A stretch of DNA of 64,000 nucleotides from Microbacterium sp. SORGH_AS_1204 (GTDB taxonomy: Bacteria > Actinomycetota > Actinomycetes > Actinomycetales > Microbacteriaceae), in contig NZ_JAUTBD010000001.1 in assembly GCF_030818935.1 (NCBI RefSeq), positions 2,790,001-2,854,000 on the forward strand. The letters are read 5' to 3'. Below, in pieces: positions 43,686-52,023 of the stretch. The stretch's first letter is position 1. Each line of letters starts with the position of its first letter. Made by a program: the position numbers and the translations under genes. The notes below the pieces were generated by a model. It ran no database searches and was not told where the DNA came from. It saw nothing but the letters and a program-made list of their open reading frames with translations.

Positions 43686-45405
43686 GCGTGTGGTGCTGGT
43701 GGGCTACGGCCCCGTCGGAGCGCGGCTGATCGAGGGCCTGCTGCCCGCCGTGCGCGACGGGCGCATCGACCTCACGGTCATCGGGGCCGAGACGCACGAC
43801 GTCTACAACCGCGTGCTGCTCGCCGAGTACGCCGTCGGACGCACCGACCGCGAAGGCCTCGACATGGGCGACCGGCTCGTCGCCGAAGAGGCCGGCGTGA
43901 CCTTCGCGCTCGGGATGACGGTGGTCGGCGTCGACCGCGACCGTCAGGTGGTGCGGTTGCACGATGGCATCCGGGTTCCGTACGACCGACTCGTGCTGGC
44001 CACCGGCGCCCGCGCCAACGTGCCGACGCTCGCCGGGCTCGAGAAGGCCCAGCGGCACCGCGCGACGCGACCGGGCGTTCCGGCGGAGCTCGACCGGGGC
44101 TCGGCGCCGCTCCCCCGCGGCGTCGTCGCCCTGCGCGACCTCGCCGACGCCGAGCACGTGCGCGCTGCCGTGTCGGCCGGGCAGCGCATCGTCGTGCTCG
44201 GCGCGGGCGTGCTCGGCATGGAGCTGGCCCTGGCCGCCGCCGAAGCCGGCGCCGAGGTCGTGGTGGCGTACCACTCCGCCGCTCCCATGAACCGCACGCT
44301 CGACGAGAACGGCGGACGCGTGCTCGCCGCCGCAGCCACCGCCGTGGGCGTCGAGATGATGCACCACGCCCGCGCCGAGAGCATCGTGCAGCGCTACGAC
44401 GACCACGGCCAGGCCTGGTTCGACGGCCTGGTCTGCGCCGACGGCAAAGTGCTCGCGGGCGACCTGCTCGTGCTCTCGTGCGGCGTCGCGGCGCGCACCG
44501 AGGTGGCGTCCATCGCCGGGCTCGCCACCTCCACCGGCGTGCTCGTCGACGGCGCGTCGCGCTCGTGGACCGACCCCCACGTCTTCGCCATCGGCGACTG
44601 CGCGCACGTCGCCGACCCCGCCGATGCCGGCGACGACGGTCGCGTGCCCGGCGGCCCGAGCGGACTGGTCGGACCGGGCTGGCGGCAGGCCGACCGGCTC
44701 GCGGCGCTGCTGGCTGCCGGGGACGGTTCCGCTGCGGCATCCGCGAGCCCGGCCCTCGTCGCGGGCGCAGCGGCATCCGCGAGCCCGGCCCTCGCCGCGG
44801 GCGCCGCGGCATCCGCGAGCCCGGCCCTCGCCGCGAGCGCGGCGGCATCCGTCGCCCCGGCCCTCGCCGCGGGCGCGGCGGCATCCGTCGCCCCGGTCCC
44901 CGTGGAGCGCCCCGGCGTCGTGATGCTGAAGGCCGAGGGCATCGACGTCGTCGCCGGAGGGGCGGTCGACGCCGACCCCTTCTCGCACGCGCCCGGATGC
45001 CACGGTCCCCAGGTCACCCTCTGGGCCGACCCCGCCCGCGGCGCGTACGTCAAGCTCGTCACGGTCGACGGCGTGCTGACCGGCTTCGTCTCGGTCGGGA
45101 TGCCACGCACCGGCGCCGAGCTCACCCTGCTGTTCGAACGCGGATCGGAGCTGCCCGCTGACCGCTCGTCGCTGCTGCGCCTCGACGCGCCCGACGCCGG
45201 CATGGCCGTCGTCGCCGACCCCTTCGCCGCGGATGCCACCGTCTGCTGGTGCAACGGTGTGAGCGCCGGGGCGATCCGCGAGGCGGTGTCGGCCGGTGAG
45301 CCCACCGTCGCGTGCGTGAAGGCCTCGACCCGCGCCGGCACCGGCTGCGGCGGATGCGTCGGCCGCATCAGCGAGCTGCTCGCGCGCGAGGCCGTGCCCG
45401 CGTAG
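43678..45405 (+). CDS. nasB: nitrate-reductase-associated FAD/[2Fe-2S] oxidoreductase (NasB-like)
   Basis: 575 residues. NAD(P)/FAD-dependent reductase core: VVLVGYGPVGARLIEGLLPA, VYNRVLLAEYAVG, LVLATGARANVPTLAGLEKA, VLGAGVLGMELALAAAEAGA and FAIGDCAHVADPADAGD. An Ala-rich repeat linker (about 355-410) follows, then a BFD-like [2Fe-2S] domain with CWCNGVSAGAIREAV and TGCGGCVGRI. It supplies electrons to NasA. The ATG overlaps the nasA 3' end. No nitrite reductase gene is present here. Confidence 0.85.
   Translation: MSERVVLVGYGPVGARLIEGLLPAVRDGRIDLTVIGAETHDVYNRVLLAEYAVGRTDREGLDMGDRLVAEEAGVTFALGMTVVGVDRDRQVVRLHDGIRVPYDRLVLATGARANVPTLAGLEKAQRHRATRPGVPAELDRGSAPLPRGVVALRDLADAEHVRAAVSAGQRIVVLGAGVLGMELALAAAEAGAEVVVAYHSAAPMNRTLDENGGRVLAAAATAVGVEMMHHARAESIVQRYDDHGQAWFDGLVCADGKVLAGDLLVLSCGVAARTEVASIAGLATSTGVLVDGASRSWTDPHVFAIGDCAHVADPADAGDDGRVPGGPSGLVGPGWRQADRLAALLAAGDGSAAASASPALVAGAAASASPALAAGAAASASPALAASAAASVAPALAAGAAASVAPVPVERPGVVMLKAEGIDVVAGGAVDADPFSHAPGCHGPQVTLWADPARGAYVKLVTVDGVLTGFVSVGMPRTGAELTLLFERGSELPADRSSLLRLDAPDAGMAVVADPFAADATVCWCNGVSAGAIREAVSAGEPTVACVKASTRAGTGCGGCVGRISELLAREAVPA
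44734..44900 (+). repeat. 36-bp tandem repeat coding the NasB linker
   Basis: Units begin at 44734, 44770, 44806, 44842 and 44878, exactly 36 bp apart. They encode AASASPALVAGA, AASASPALAAGA, AASASPALAASA, AASVAPALAAGA and a partial fifth. It lies between the FAD and [2Fe-2S] domains, so it is a flexible linker of variable length. Confidence 0.8.
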
Positions 45406-45421
45406 CGCTCGTCTTCACCCG

Positions 45422-45798
45422 CGCGTGAGGGGTCAGTCTTTGTCGCTTGGGCGTCTCCTGGGCGACAAGGATTGACCCCTCACGCGCCGCGCTCGCGCCG
45501 CGGGGCCAAGGCGTCCGTCGCTCTTTCGCGCGAGGGGTCAGTATGTGTCGCCTGGACGTCTCCCAGGCGACACAAATTGACCCCTCACACGCCGCGCTCG
45601 CGCCGCGGGGCAAAGGCGTCCACGACTCTCGCGTGAGGGGTCAGTTTTTGTCGCCTGGACGCCTCCTAGGCGACACAAATTGACCCCTCACGCGCCGCGC
45701 TTCGCGCCGCGGGGCAAAGGCGTCCACGACTCTCGCGTGAGGGGTCAGTTTTTGTCGCCTGGACGCCTCCTAGGCGACACAGATTGACCCCTCACGCG
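45422..45798. repeat. tandem array of four 65-bp palindromic units
   Basis: Units at 45422-45486, 45529-45592, 45630-45694 and 45734-45798. Each runs GCGTGAGGGGTCA...GTCGCCTGG, a 6-8 nt turn, and the inverted copy CCAGGCGAC...TGACCCCTCACGC. Spacers of about 35-42 bp are also alike (GCCGCGGGGCAAAGGCGTCC). Stem differences between units are largely wobble-compatible (CTTGG/CTGGG, CCTGG/CCAGG, CCTGG/CTAGG). It lies between nasB and the LysE gene. The 45799-45919 remainder is GC-rich with no gene. Confidence 0.9.
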
Positions 45799-45931
45799 CC
45801 GCACGCGCCGCTCACGCGCCTCGACGCCGGAGCGCCGGGGCGCCTCGGCGCCGGGGCGCAAGGACCTGGGGCCGCCGGGACGCCGGGGCGCTCGGAACGG
45901 CGGCGAAACATGACCGCAGTACGCTGCACGG

Positions 45932-46564
45932 ATGCCACCGATCGAGAACCTCGTGGCCTTCGTCGCGGCGTCGGTCGTCATCATCGTCATCCCGGGTCCG
46001 AGTGTGCTGTTCGTCATCGGACGCTCGATCGCCCTCGGCCGCCGCGCGGGCGTGCTCAGCGTCGTCGGCAACGCCCTCGGCACCGTGCCCGCGGTGCTCG
46101 CCGTCGCGTTCGGAGTCGGCGCGATCGTGGCATCCTCGATCATCGCCTTCACGGTGCTGAAGATCGTCGGGGCGATCTACCTCGTGTGGCTCGGCATCCA
46201 GGCGATCCGCCACCGGCACGCGCACGTCACCGGCGCGGCCGTCCGGCCCACTTCGTCGTGGACGCTGCTACGCCAAGGATTCGTCGTGGGCCTGACCAAC
46301 CCCAAGACCATCGCCTTCTTCGTGGCGGTTCTGCCCCAGTTCGTCGACCCGCACGCCGGTGCCGCCTGGCTGCAGCTGCTGACGCTCGGACTGCTCTTCC
46401 AGGTGATGGCGCTGACCTGCGACAGCGTCTGGGCCCTCGCCGCCGGCACCGCCCGCACCTGGTTCGCCCGCTCACCGAAGCGCATTTCGACACTGTCGGG
46501 CACGGGCGGCGTCATGATGATCGGCCTCGGCGGCGCGCTGGCGTTCACGGGTGCGAAGAGCTGA
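45932..46564 (+). CDS. LysE/RhtB family exporter
   Basis: 210 residues with six hydrophobic segments and family signatures VVIIVIPGPSVLFVIGRSIA near the start and GFVVGLTNPKTIAFFVAVLP in the middle. The family exports amino acids or related small molecules; the substrate is unknown. A TACGCT box (45920-45925) is 6 nt before the ATG, so the mRNA is probably leaderless. Convergent with the FAD oxidoreductase gene. Confidence 0.88.
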   Translation: MPPIENLVAFVAASVVIIVIPGPSVLFVIGRSIALGRRAGVLSVVGNALGTVPAVLAVAFGVGAIVASSIIAFTVLKIVGAIYLVWLGIQAIRHRHAHVTGAAVRPTSSWTLLRQGFVVGLTNPKTIAFFVAVLPQFVDPHAGAAWLQLLTLGLLFQVMALTCDSVWALAAGTARTWFARSPKRISTLSGTGGVMMIGLGGALAFTGAKS

Positions 46565-46732
46565 CGCGGGGTCTACATCCCCTCCTGACCCCCGGACGCT
46601 GCTCACCGCTCCGTCCGTCCGATGGAGCTCGGCGCCGACTGTTCCCACGTGCCCCGGCACAACTCCTGCAGATGCGTCGCGAGCGAGCGCGAGTCCCGGC
46701 CCTCCCGACGGCTTGCAGGAGATGTGCGCGCC

Positions 46733-48208
46733 TCAGCCCGCCGAGCGCAGATCCGTGGATGCCGCGCCCTCGAGCCGCACCCCATCGGGGGCATAGCGCG
46801 AGCCGTCGACGAGGCTGTCCCACGAGCGCTCGGCGTCGTTCCAGGTCAGCGGGGTCGGGGCGGCCAGCGTGCGCGTCTGCCCGTCGACCGTCGAGACGGC
46901 GGCGGTGCGCCCACCACGCCGGGCGAGCGTTCCCGCACCCTCGGCGGGCGGTGCGACGGGGGCCGTCGACGCCGTCTTCAGGGCCGCTGCCGACACCCAC
47001 GCGCGCCGCGCGGCCTCGCCGATTCCGCGGCCGAGGTCGGCGGGCACGGTCATGCGGGTGCCGATCGTGCGCATCCACTGCGGCCGGTCGCCGCGCGAGA
47101 CGCCGCGGATCTCGTCGCTCAACCGCATCGCCGCCGCCGGCGCGTTGGTCATGCCCCACCCGGCGTATCCGGTGGCGAAGCGCAGGCGGCCGAGACCGCG
47201 CGGCATCCCCCCGATGAACGGCACGAGGTTGTGCGACTGGTAGTCCTGGCCCGACCAGCGCGCGATCTCGGCGCCGACCGGGAGCGTGCGCCGCGCCCAC
47301 GCGGCGAGCGCCTCGGCGAGCGCGATCTCCGACGACGCCGAGCCCACCGGATGCCGTGCCCCGGTCACGATGAGCGCCGGACGCCCGAACGACGACGGTG
47401 CCGCCACGACGCTGCGCCCGTCGGCGCCGACCTCGCTCCACATGCCGCCGGGGGCTTCGGCATCCCCCTCTACCTCGAACGCGATCGCCCACGACCGCAG
47501 CGCGCGCATCTTCAGGTCGTACAGGCCGCGGCGGGTGAGGGGCGTACCCGTGGCGAGCACGACCGTGTCGCCGAACATCGTGCCGCGGTCGGTGTCGATC
47601 CGGCCGCTGGGGAGGACCCGCACGTCCGACACCCGCACGCCGGTGTGGATCACCGCACCCGCCTCGACGGCCGCACGGGCGAGCGTCGTCGCCAGCAGAA
47701 CGGGGTCGAGGGCGAGCTGATCGTCGAGGGCGATGGCCCGCACGGCCGTGCGCCCGCCGAAATCGCCGGGGGCGTCCTCACGCACCGGCAGGCCGGCCTC
47801 TCTCGCCGCATCTCGGACGGCGTCGAGGGTCACGTCGGTGTCGAGGCCGCGTCCGAACGTGAACGCCGTGCGGCGATCGGCGGCGGCGCCTGCCCGGTCG
47901 GCGAGCCAGTCCTGGCCGGCACGGTTGGCATCCACATAAGCCCGTACGAGACTCGCCGGGTGATGCCGCCGCAGCGACGCGAGCGTCGTGCCCTGAAGCA
48001 GGGATGCCATACCCACCGACGCCGCGGTCGCCCCCTGTCCCACCTCGCCGGCGTCGACCACGGCGACATCGACGCCCGCTTCGGCCAGCATCACCGCCGT
48101 CGACAGGCCGCTGATCCCCGCGCCGACGATGACGACGTCGTGCCGCGCGTCGGGCTCGAACGGCGTCGCGACGGAGGTCTGGTTCCGGTTCCACAGGGGG
48201 GTGCTCAT
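46733..48208 (-). CDS. FAD-dependent (DAO-type) oxidoreductase with degenerate Rieske domain
   Basis: About 491 residues from ATG 48206-48208. The N-terminal FAD domain (DVVIVGAGISGLSTAVMLAE, GQGATAASVGMASLL, LRFATGYAGWGMTNAPAAAM) matches DAO-like proteins that normally end in a Rieske domain. Here the C-terminal part keeps the framework (PLTWNDAERSWDSLVDGSRY, APDGVRLEGAAS), but all Cys/His cluster ligands are replaced: S and D stand where C and H occur. It cannot bind a [2Fe-2S] centre. Substrate unknown. Confidence 0.82.
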   Translation of the reverse strand: MSTPLWNRNQTSVATPFEPDARHDVVIVGAGISGLSTAVMLAEAGVDVAVVDAGEVGQGATAASVGMASLLQGTTLASLRRHHPASLVRAYVDANRAGQDWLADRAGAAADRRTAFTFGRGLDTDVTLDAVRDAAREAGLPVREDAPGDFGGRTAVRAIALDDQLALDPVLLATTLARAAVEAGAVIHTGVRVSDVRVLPSGRIDTDRGTMFGDTVVLATGTPLTRRGLYDLKMRALRSWAIAFEVEGDAEAPGGMWSEVGADGRSVVAAPSSFGRPALIVTGARHPVGSASSEIALAEALAAWARRTLPVGAEIARWSGQDYQSHNLVPFIGGMPRGLGRLRFATGYAGWGMTNAPAAAMRLSDEIRGVSRGDRPQWMRTIGTRMTVPADLGRGIGEAARRAWVSAAALKTASTAPVAPPAEGAGTLARRGGRTAAVSTVDGQTRTLAAPTPLTWNDAERSWDSLVDGSRYAPDGVRLEGAASTDLRSAG

Positions 48209-48358
48209 GCGTCCATCCCACCGCGGGGGCCGGGGACTCGGCATCCGCTTGCCCCCGTGGGTGGGATCGTCTAGCGCGGTGCGTGCTCGCGATGCGTGCT
48301 CGCGCTAAGTGCTCGCGCTGTGTGGTCGCGGTGCGTGCTCGCGCTGTGTGCTCGTTGG

Positions 48359-49122
48359 GCGAGAAACGGCATCCGCAGCGACACAGCCCCGCCGAGGTGT
48401 TTCCGTCCGCCGATCGCGTTTCTCACCGTGCCGCCCGGCCCGTGCCGCCGCCGCACCCCGCCCGCGCCGCCGCCGCACCCCGCATGCGCGAGAAACGGCA
48501 TCCGCCGCAAAACACGCCGCCCCACAGCGTTTCCAGCCGCCGATGGCGTTTCTCACCGTGCGGCCCGACCCGTGCCGCCGCCGCACCCCGCCCAAGCCGC
48601 ACACCCGCACCTCCCGCCGCCCCACCCGGACGCGCGAGAAACGGCATCCGCCGCAGAACACGCCGCCCCACAACGTTTCCACCCGCAGATTGCGTTTCTC
48701 ACCTCCGCGCGCGCACGCGCCGCCGCACCCACACCTCCTGCCGCCGCCCCCGCACCTGCCGCCGCCGCGCCCGCACGCTCCTGCCGCCGCCCCCGCACGC
48801 GCGAGAAACGGCATCCACCGCGACACACGCCGCGTCACAGCGTTTCCAGCCGCCGATCGCGTTTCTCACCGCCTCGCGCACGCGCCGCCGTGCCCCGCTG
48901 CACGCTCCTGCCGCCGCACCCGCACGCGCAAGAAACGGCATCGCCAGCGACACACGCCGCCCCGCACCGTTTCCACCCGCCGATCGCGTTTCTCACCGCC
49001 TCGCGCACGCGCCGCCGCGCCCCGCCGCACGCTCCGGCCCCGCACCCGCACGCGCAAGAAACGGCATCGCCAGCGACACACGCCGCCCTACAGCGTTTAG
49101 ACCCGCCGATCGCGTTTCTCAC
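48359..49122. repeat. array of six 67-bp GAGAAACG...CGTTTCTC units
   Basis: Units start near 48361, 48490, 48636, 48803, 48930 and 49056 and end at the matching CGTTTCTCAC. Each has GAGAAACGGCATC (AAGAAAC in units 5 and 6), a central C-rich part with CGTTTCCA, and a terminal GATCGCGTTTCTC that inverts the start. Spacers of 60-100 bp are very GC-rich (GCCGCCGCACC). It fills the divergent space between the FAD oxidoreductase and tetR. The frames across it are open only through composition and are not genes. Confidence 0.88.
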
Positions 49123-49228
49123 AGCCTCGCGCACCCGCACCACCGCCCCGCGCACGCGCCCCCGCCCCACGCCACCGCCCCACGCACCCTTCCCGCCGCC
49201 GCCCGCGCCCCGCGGATATGCTCGGCAC

Positions 49229-49897
49229 GTGACCGACAGCGCCGCCCCGTCCAGCCGCACCGCGGTGGTGGCCGCTGCGATCGACCTGTTCGTCGCGAAC
49301 GGCTACGACCAGACCTCCGTGGAGCAGATCGCGCAGGCGGCGGGGGTTTCGCGCTCGACGTTCTTCCGGCAGTTCGGCGGCAAAGAAGACGTCGTCTTCG
49401 CCGACCACGAGGTGCTGCTCGCCGAGACGCGCGCGTTCCTCGCGCAGTCGCATCCCGACCCCTGGGCGGCCGTGTGCGAGGCGTCGGTGCGCGTGTTCCG
49501 GCACTTCGCCGCCGACCCCGAACTCGCGCGGCGTCGGTACAAGATCGTGCGCGAGGTTCCCGGCCTGCGCGACCGCGAGATCGTCACGGTCTTCCGCTAC
49601 GAGCGCCTCTTCGACCAGTACTTGCGCGATGCGCTCCCCGGCCTCGACCCCCTGGATGCCGTCGGCTTCGCCGCTCTCGTCACGGCGGTGCACAATCATG
49701 TGCTGCGCCGGCTGATGAGGGGAGCCCGGGTGCCGGCATCCGTTCTGCGTCGCGCTCTCGACGACGCGCTCCGGCGCTACGGCGTGGGGCCCGACGCCGG
49801 CGACGCCGCGGGAGACGACCTCATCGTCGCGGCCTTCCCGCGCCGCATGCCCGCCGCGGAGGTCACTCGGCGCCTGCGCGCGTCGCTCGGAGACTGA
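49229..49897 (+). CDS. TetR family transcriptional regulator
   Basis: 222 residues. N-terminal HTH: AAIDLFVANGYDQTSVEQIA, then AAGVSRSTFFRQFGGKEDVV. The C-terminal ligand domain is helical (REVPGLRDREIVTVFRYERL). The GTG at 49229 follows a TATGCT box (49217-49222) by 6 nt, so it is leaderless. It may control the nearby acyl-CoA dehydrogenase, as many actinobacterial TetR proteins do, but no operator was found. Confidence 0.88.
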   Translation: MTDSAAPSSRTAVVAAAIDLFVANGYDQTSVEQIAQAAGVSRSTFFRQFGGKEDVVFADHEVLLAETRAFLAQSHPDPWAAVCEASVRVFRHFAADPELARRRYKIVREVPGLRDREIVTVFRYERLFDQYLRDALPGLDPLDAVGFAALVTAVHNHVLRRLMRGARVPASVLRRALDDALRRYGVGPDAGDAAGDDLIVAAFPRRMPAAEVTRRLRASLGD

Positions 49898-49960
49898 GCC
49901 TCACGGCTTCGACACACGGCCGCCACGCCCTCCGAACGCCCGATCCTGCGGTCACCGCCG

Positions 49961-50503
49961 TCACGCGATCGGCTTCGCCAGCCCCTCGATCACCTCCGCC
50001 CCGGGCAGGGATGCCAGCACCTCGCCGGGCAGGAACAGCTTCGCGCCACGGGTCCCGGCGCCCACCACGGCCCGCGGCAGCGCCGCCACGCGCGCGTCGA
50101 CGAGGAGCCGCCAGTCGGACGGGATGCCGAGAGGGGTGATCCCGCCGTATTCCATCCCCGTGGTCGACACCGCGGCATCCATCGGCGCGAAGGTCGCCTT
50201 CCGCGCGTCGAGCAGTTTGCGCACGACACCGTTGACGTCGAGCCGGGTCGTGGCGAGGGCGAGGCAGGCGGCGGTGCGCGTCTCAGCGCCACGCGTACCC
50301 TGCACGACGATGCAGTTGGCGGAGATGTCGAGACTCTGACCGTACGCCGCGCAGAACGCCGCGGTGTCGGCGAGCGCCGGGTCGACCTCGGCCACCTCGA
50401 TGCGCGCGGCGGTCTCGGGGTCGAGGGTCAGCAGAGCGGCAGCGACCGGTTCGGCCAGCAGGTGCGGGTTGTCGAGCGCAGGGAGGAAGGTCAGCGAGGT
50501 CAC
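49961..50503 (-). CDS. YbaK/EbsC-type aminoacyl-tRNA deacylase
   Basis: 180 residues from GTG 50501-50503. YbaK-domain features: AAYGQSLDISANCIVVQGTR, RLDVNGVVRKLLDARKATFA with the conserved Lys, and TTGMEYGGITPLGIPSDW (GG-I-P-G loop variant). Such proteins hydrolyse mischarged tRNA. A TAGGGT box lies 7 nt upstream of the start. Convergent with tetR. Confidence 0.85.
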   Translation of the reverse strand: MTSLTFLPALDNPHLLAEPVAAALLTLDPETAARIEVAEVDPALADTAAFCAAYGQSLDISANCIVVQGTRGAETRTAACLALATTRLDVNGVVRKLLDARKATFAPMDAAVSTTGMEYGGITPLGIPSDWRLLVDARVAALPRAVVGAGTRGAKLFLPGEVLASLPGAEVIEGLAKPIA

Positions 50504-50597
50504 GCCCGCGACCCTACCGCGCGGCCCTCGCCGAGCGTTCGCCGCACGTCGACGCGATGTGTGACACCTAGTACCACTGTGAGCGATACTGGGAACC

Positions 50598-51839
50598 ATG
50601 ACCATCGACGCCGATGCCCGCACGCTCCCCGGCGAGCGTGTCGCCCGCTACGACCTCCTGGGCCGACGCGACACCGACTACTACGCGGTCTTCGCCGACA
50701 TCCCCGACGCCGACCGCGCCGTGTGGGACCGCGCCAAGGCATTCACCGACGAGGTCGGCACGCGCATGCAGGGCGAGTGGGATGCCGCGACCTACCCCGT
50801 CGAGCTCGTTCAGCGCATGGGCGAGCTCGAGCTCTTCACCGACGGCATCGAGCACCCCGATCTTCCGCACACCTCGCCGCTGGCGGCGGGTCTGGTGAAC
50901 ATGGAGGTCTCGCGCCACGACGGCTCGCTCGCGACCGCCCTCGCCGTGCAGGGCGGGCTGGCCCTACGGACCCTCGCCCTCTTCGGCTCCCCCGAGCAGC
51001 AGCGGCGCTGGCTGCGGCCCCTCGCCGACGGCACGGTGCTCGGCGCCTTCGCGCTGACCGAGCCCGACCACGGCTCCGACTCCGTCTCGCTCGAGACCAC
51101 CGCCACGCGCACCGCCGACGGATGGTCGCTCAGCGGAACGAAGAAGTGGATCGGCAACGGCGCCTCCGGCGGCATCACCTTCGTCTGGGCCCGCGTCGCG
51201 AACGAGGGCGGCGACGACCATGGCAACGTGCGCTGCTTCCTCGTCGAGCAGGACACCCCGGGCTACATCGGCACCGTCATCACCGGGAAGGTGTCGCTGC
51301 GCGGCATCCATCAGGCTCACATCGCGATGGACGACGTGCGTCTTTCCGCGGATGCCGTGCTGCCCGGGTCGCACACCTTCAAAGACGCCTCGCGCGTGCT
51401 GTATGCCACCCGTTCGGGCGTGGCGTGGTCGGCACTGGGTCACGCGACCGCCTGCTACGAGATCGCGCGGACGTATGCCGCCGAGCGCATGCAATTCGGC
51501 AAGCCCCTCGCCGCCTTCCAGATGGTGCAGGAGCGCCTGGCGCAGATGCTCGACGAGCTGACGGCGATGCAGTTGTACTGCCGCCGCCTCGCCGACCTCG
51601 AGGCCTCCGGCGGGCTGCGCCCCACCCAGGCGTCGTTGGCGAAGTACCACAACACGCGGGCCGCACGTCGGGTGGCCGCGATCGCGCGCGACCTGCTCGG
51701 CGGCAATGGCATCCTGCTCGAGAACGGCGTCATGCAGCACATGGCCGACATCGAGGCGATCCACACGTACGAGGGCACCGAGAGCGTGCAGGCGCTGCTG
51801 CTCGGCCGCGACATCACGGGTGTGAGCGCGTTCGTCTGA
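50598..51839 (+). CDS. acyl-CoA dehydrogenase
   Basis: 413 residues. FAD enzyme oxidising acyl-CoA thioesters: GAFALTEPDHGSDSVSLETT, WSLSGTKKWIGNGASGGITF, AAERMQFGKPLAAFQMVQER and the C-terminal catalytic segment AIHTYEGTESVQALLLGRDI. The plan is close to glutaryl-CoA dehydrogenase-type enzymes. A GATACT box lies 7 nt before the ATG. No electron-transfer flavoprotein gene is adjacent. Confidence 0.9.
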   Translation: MTIDADARTLPGERVARYDLLGRRDTDYYAVFADIPDADRAVWDRAKAFTDEVGTRMQGEWDAATYPVELVQRMGELELFTDGIEHPDLPHTSPLAAGLVNMEVSRHDGSLATALAVQGGLALRTLALFGSPEQQRRWLRPLADGTVLGAFALTEPDHGSDSVSLETTATRTADGWSLSGTKKWIGNGASGGITFVWARVANEGGDDHGNVRCFLVEQDTPGYIGTVITGKVSLRGIHQAHIAMDDVRLSADAVLPGSHTFKDASRVLYATRSGVAWSALGHATACYEIARTYAAERMQFGKPLAAFQMVQERLAQMLDELTAMQLYCRRLADLEASGGLRPTQASLAKYHNTRAARRVAAIARDLLGGNGILLENGVMQHMADIEAIHTYEGTESVQALLLGRDITGVSAFV

Positions 51840-51841
51840 CG

Positions 51842-51858
51842 GCCCCGGACGCCGGGGC
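51842..51858 (+). terminator. GC hairpin after the acyl-CoA dehydrogenase gene
   Basis: GCCCCGG-ACG-CCGGGGC, a perfect 7-bp stem with a 3-nt loop, begins 3 bp after the stop codon. No T-run follows, as is common for actinobacterial hairpin terminators. Confidence 0.55.
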
Positions 51859-52023
51859 GCGCAGCCCGTGCCGGAGGTGTACCCGCTGCTCACCACGACG
51901 TGGGTGGTCCTGCCTCGCAGATGCCGCGTGACGGAACGGCCGACATTCTCGCGGCCTAATCCCCGCCCTCGCCGGCGCGCAACCCGCGCGCCCGATGTCG
52001 GAGGCCGCCGCTAACGTCATCCC

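Noticed and set aside
45932..47217. Long plus-strand frames over the LysE and FAD oxidoreductase genes
   Set aside because: They are shadows of real genes: Arg-rich, without motifs, and overlapping clearly coding frames.
48359..49122. CRISPR array
   Set aside because: Units are 67 bp and palindromic end to end with long, similar GC-rich spacers, and no cas genes are nearby. The 45.4 kb array fails for the same reasons.
48283..50139. Very long Pro/Arg/Ala-rich open frames across the 48.4-49.1 kb repeats
   Set aside because: They arise because the GC-rich repeat units contain few stops in several frames at once. Codon character and start signals are lacking, and one frame runs into the tetR gene out of phase.
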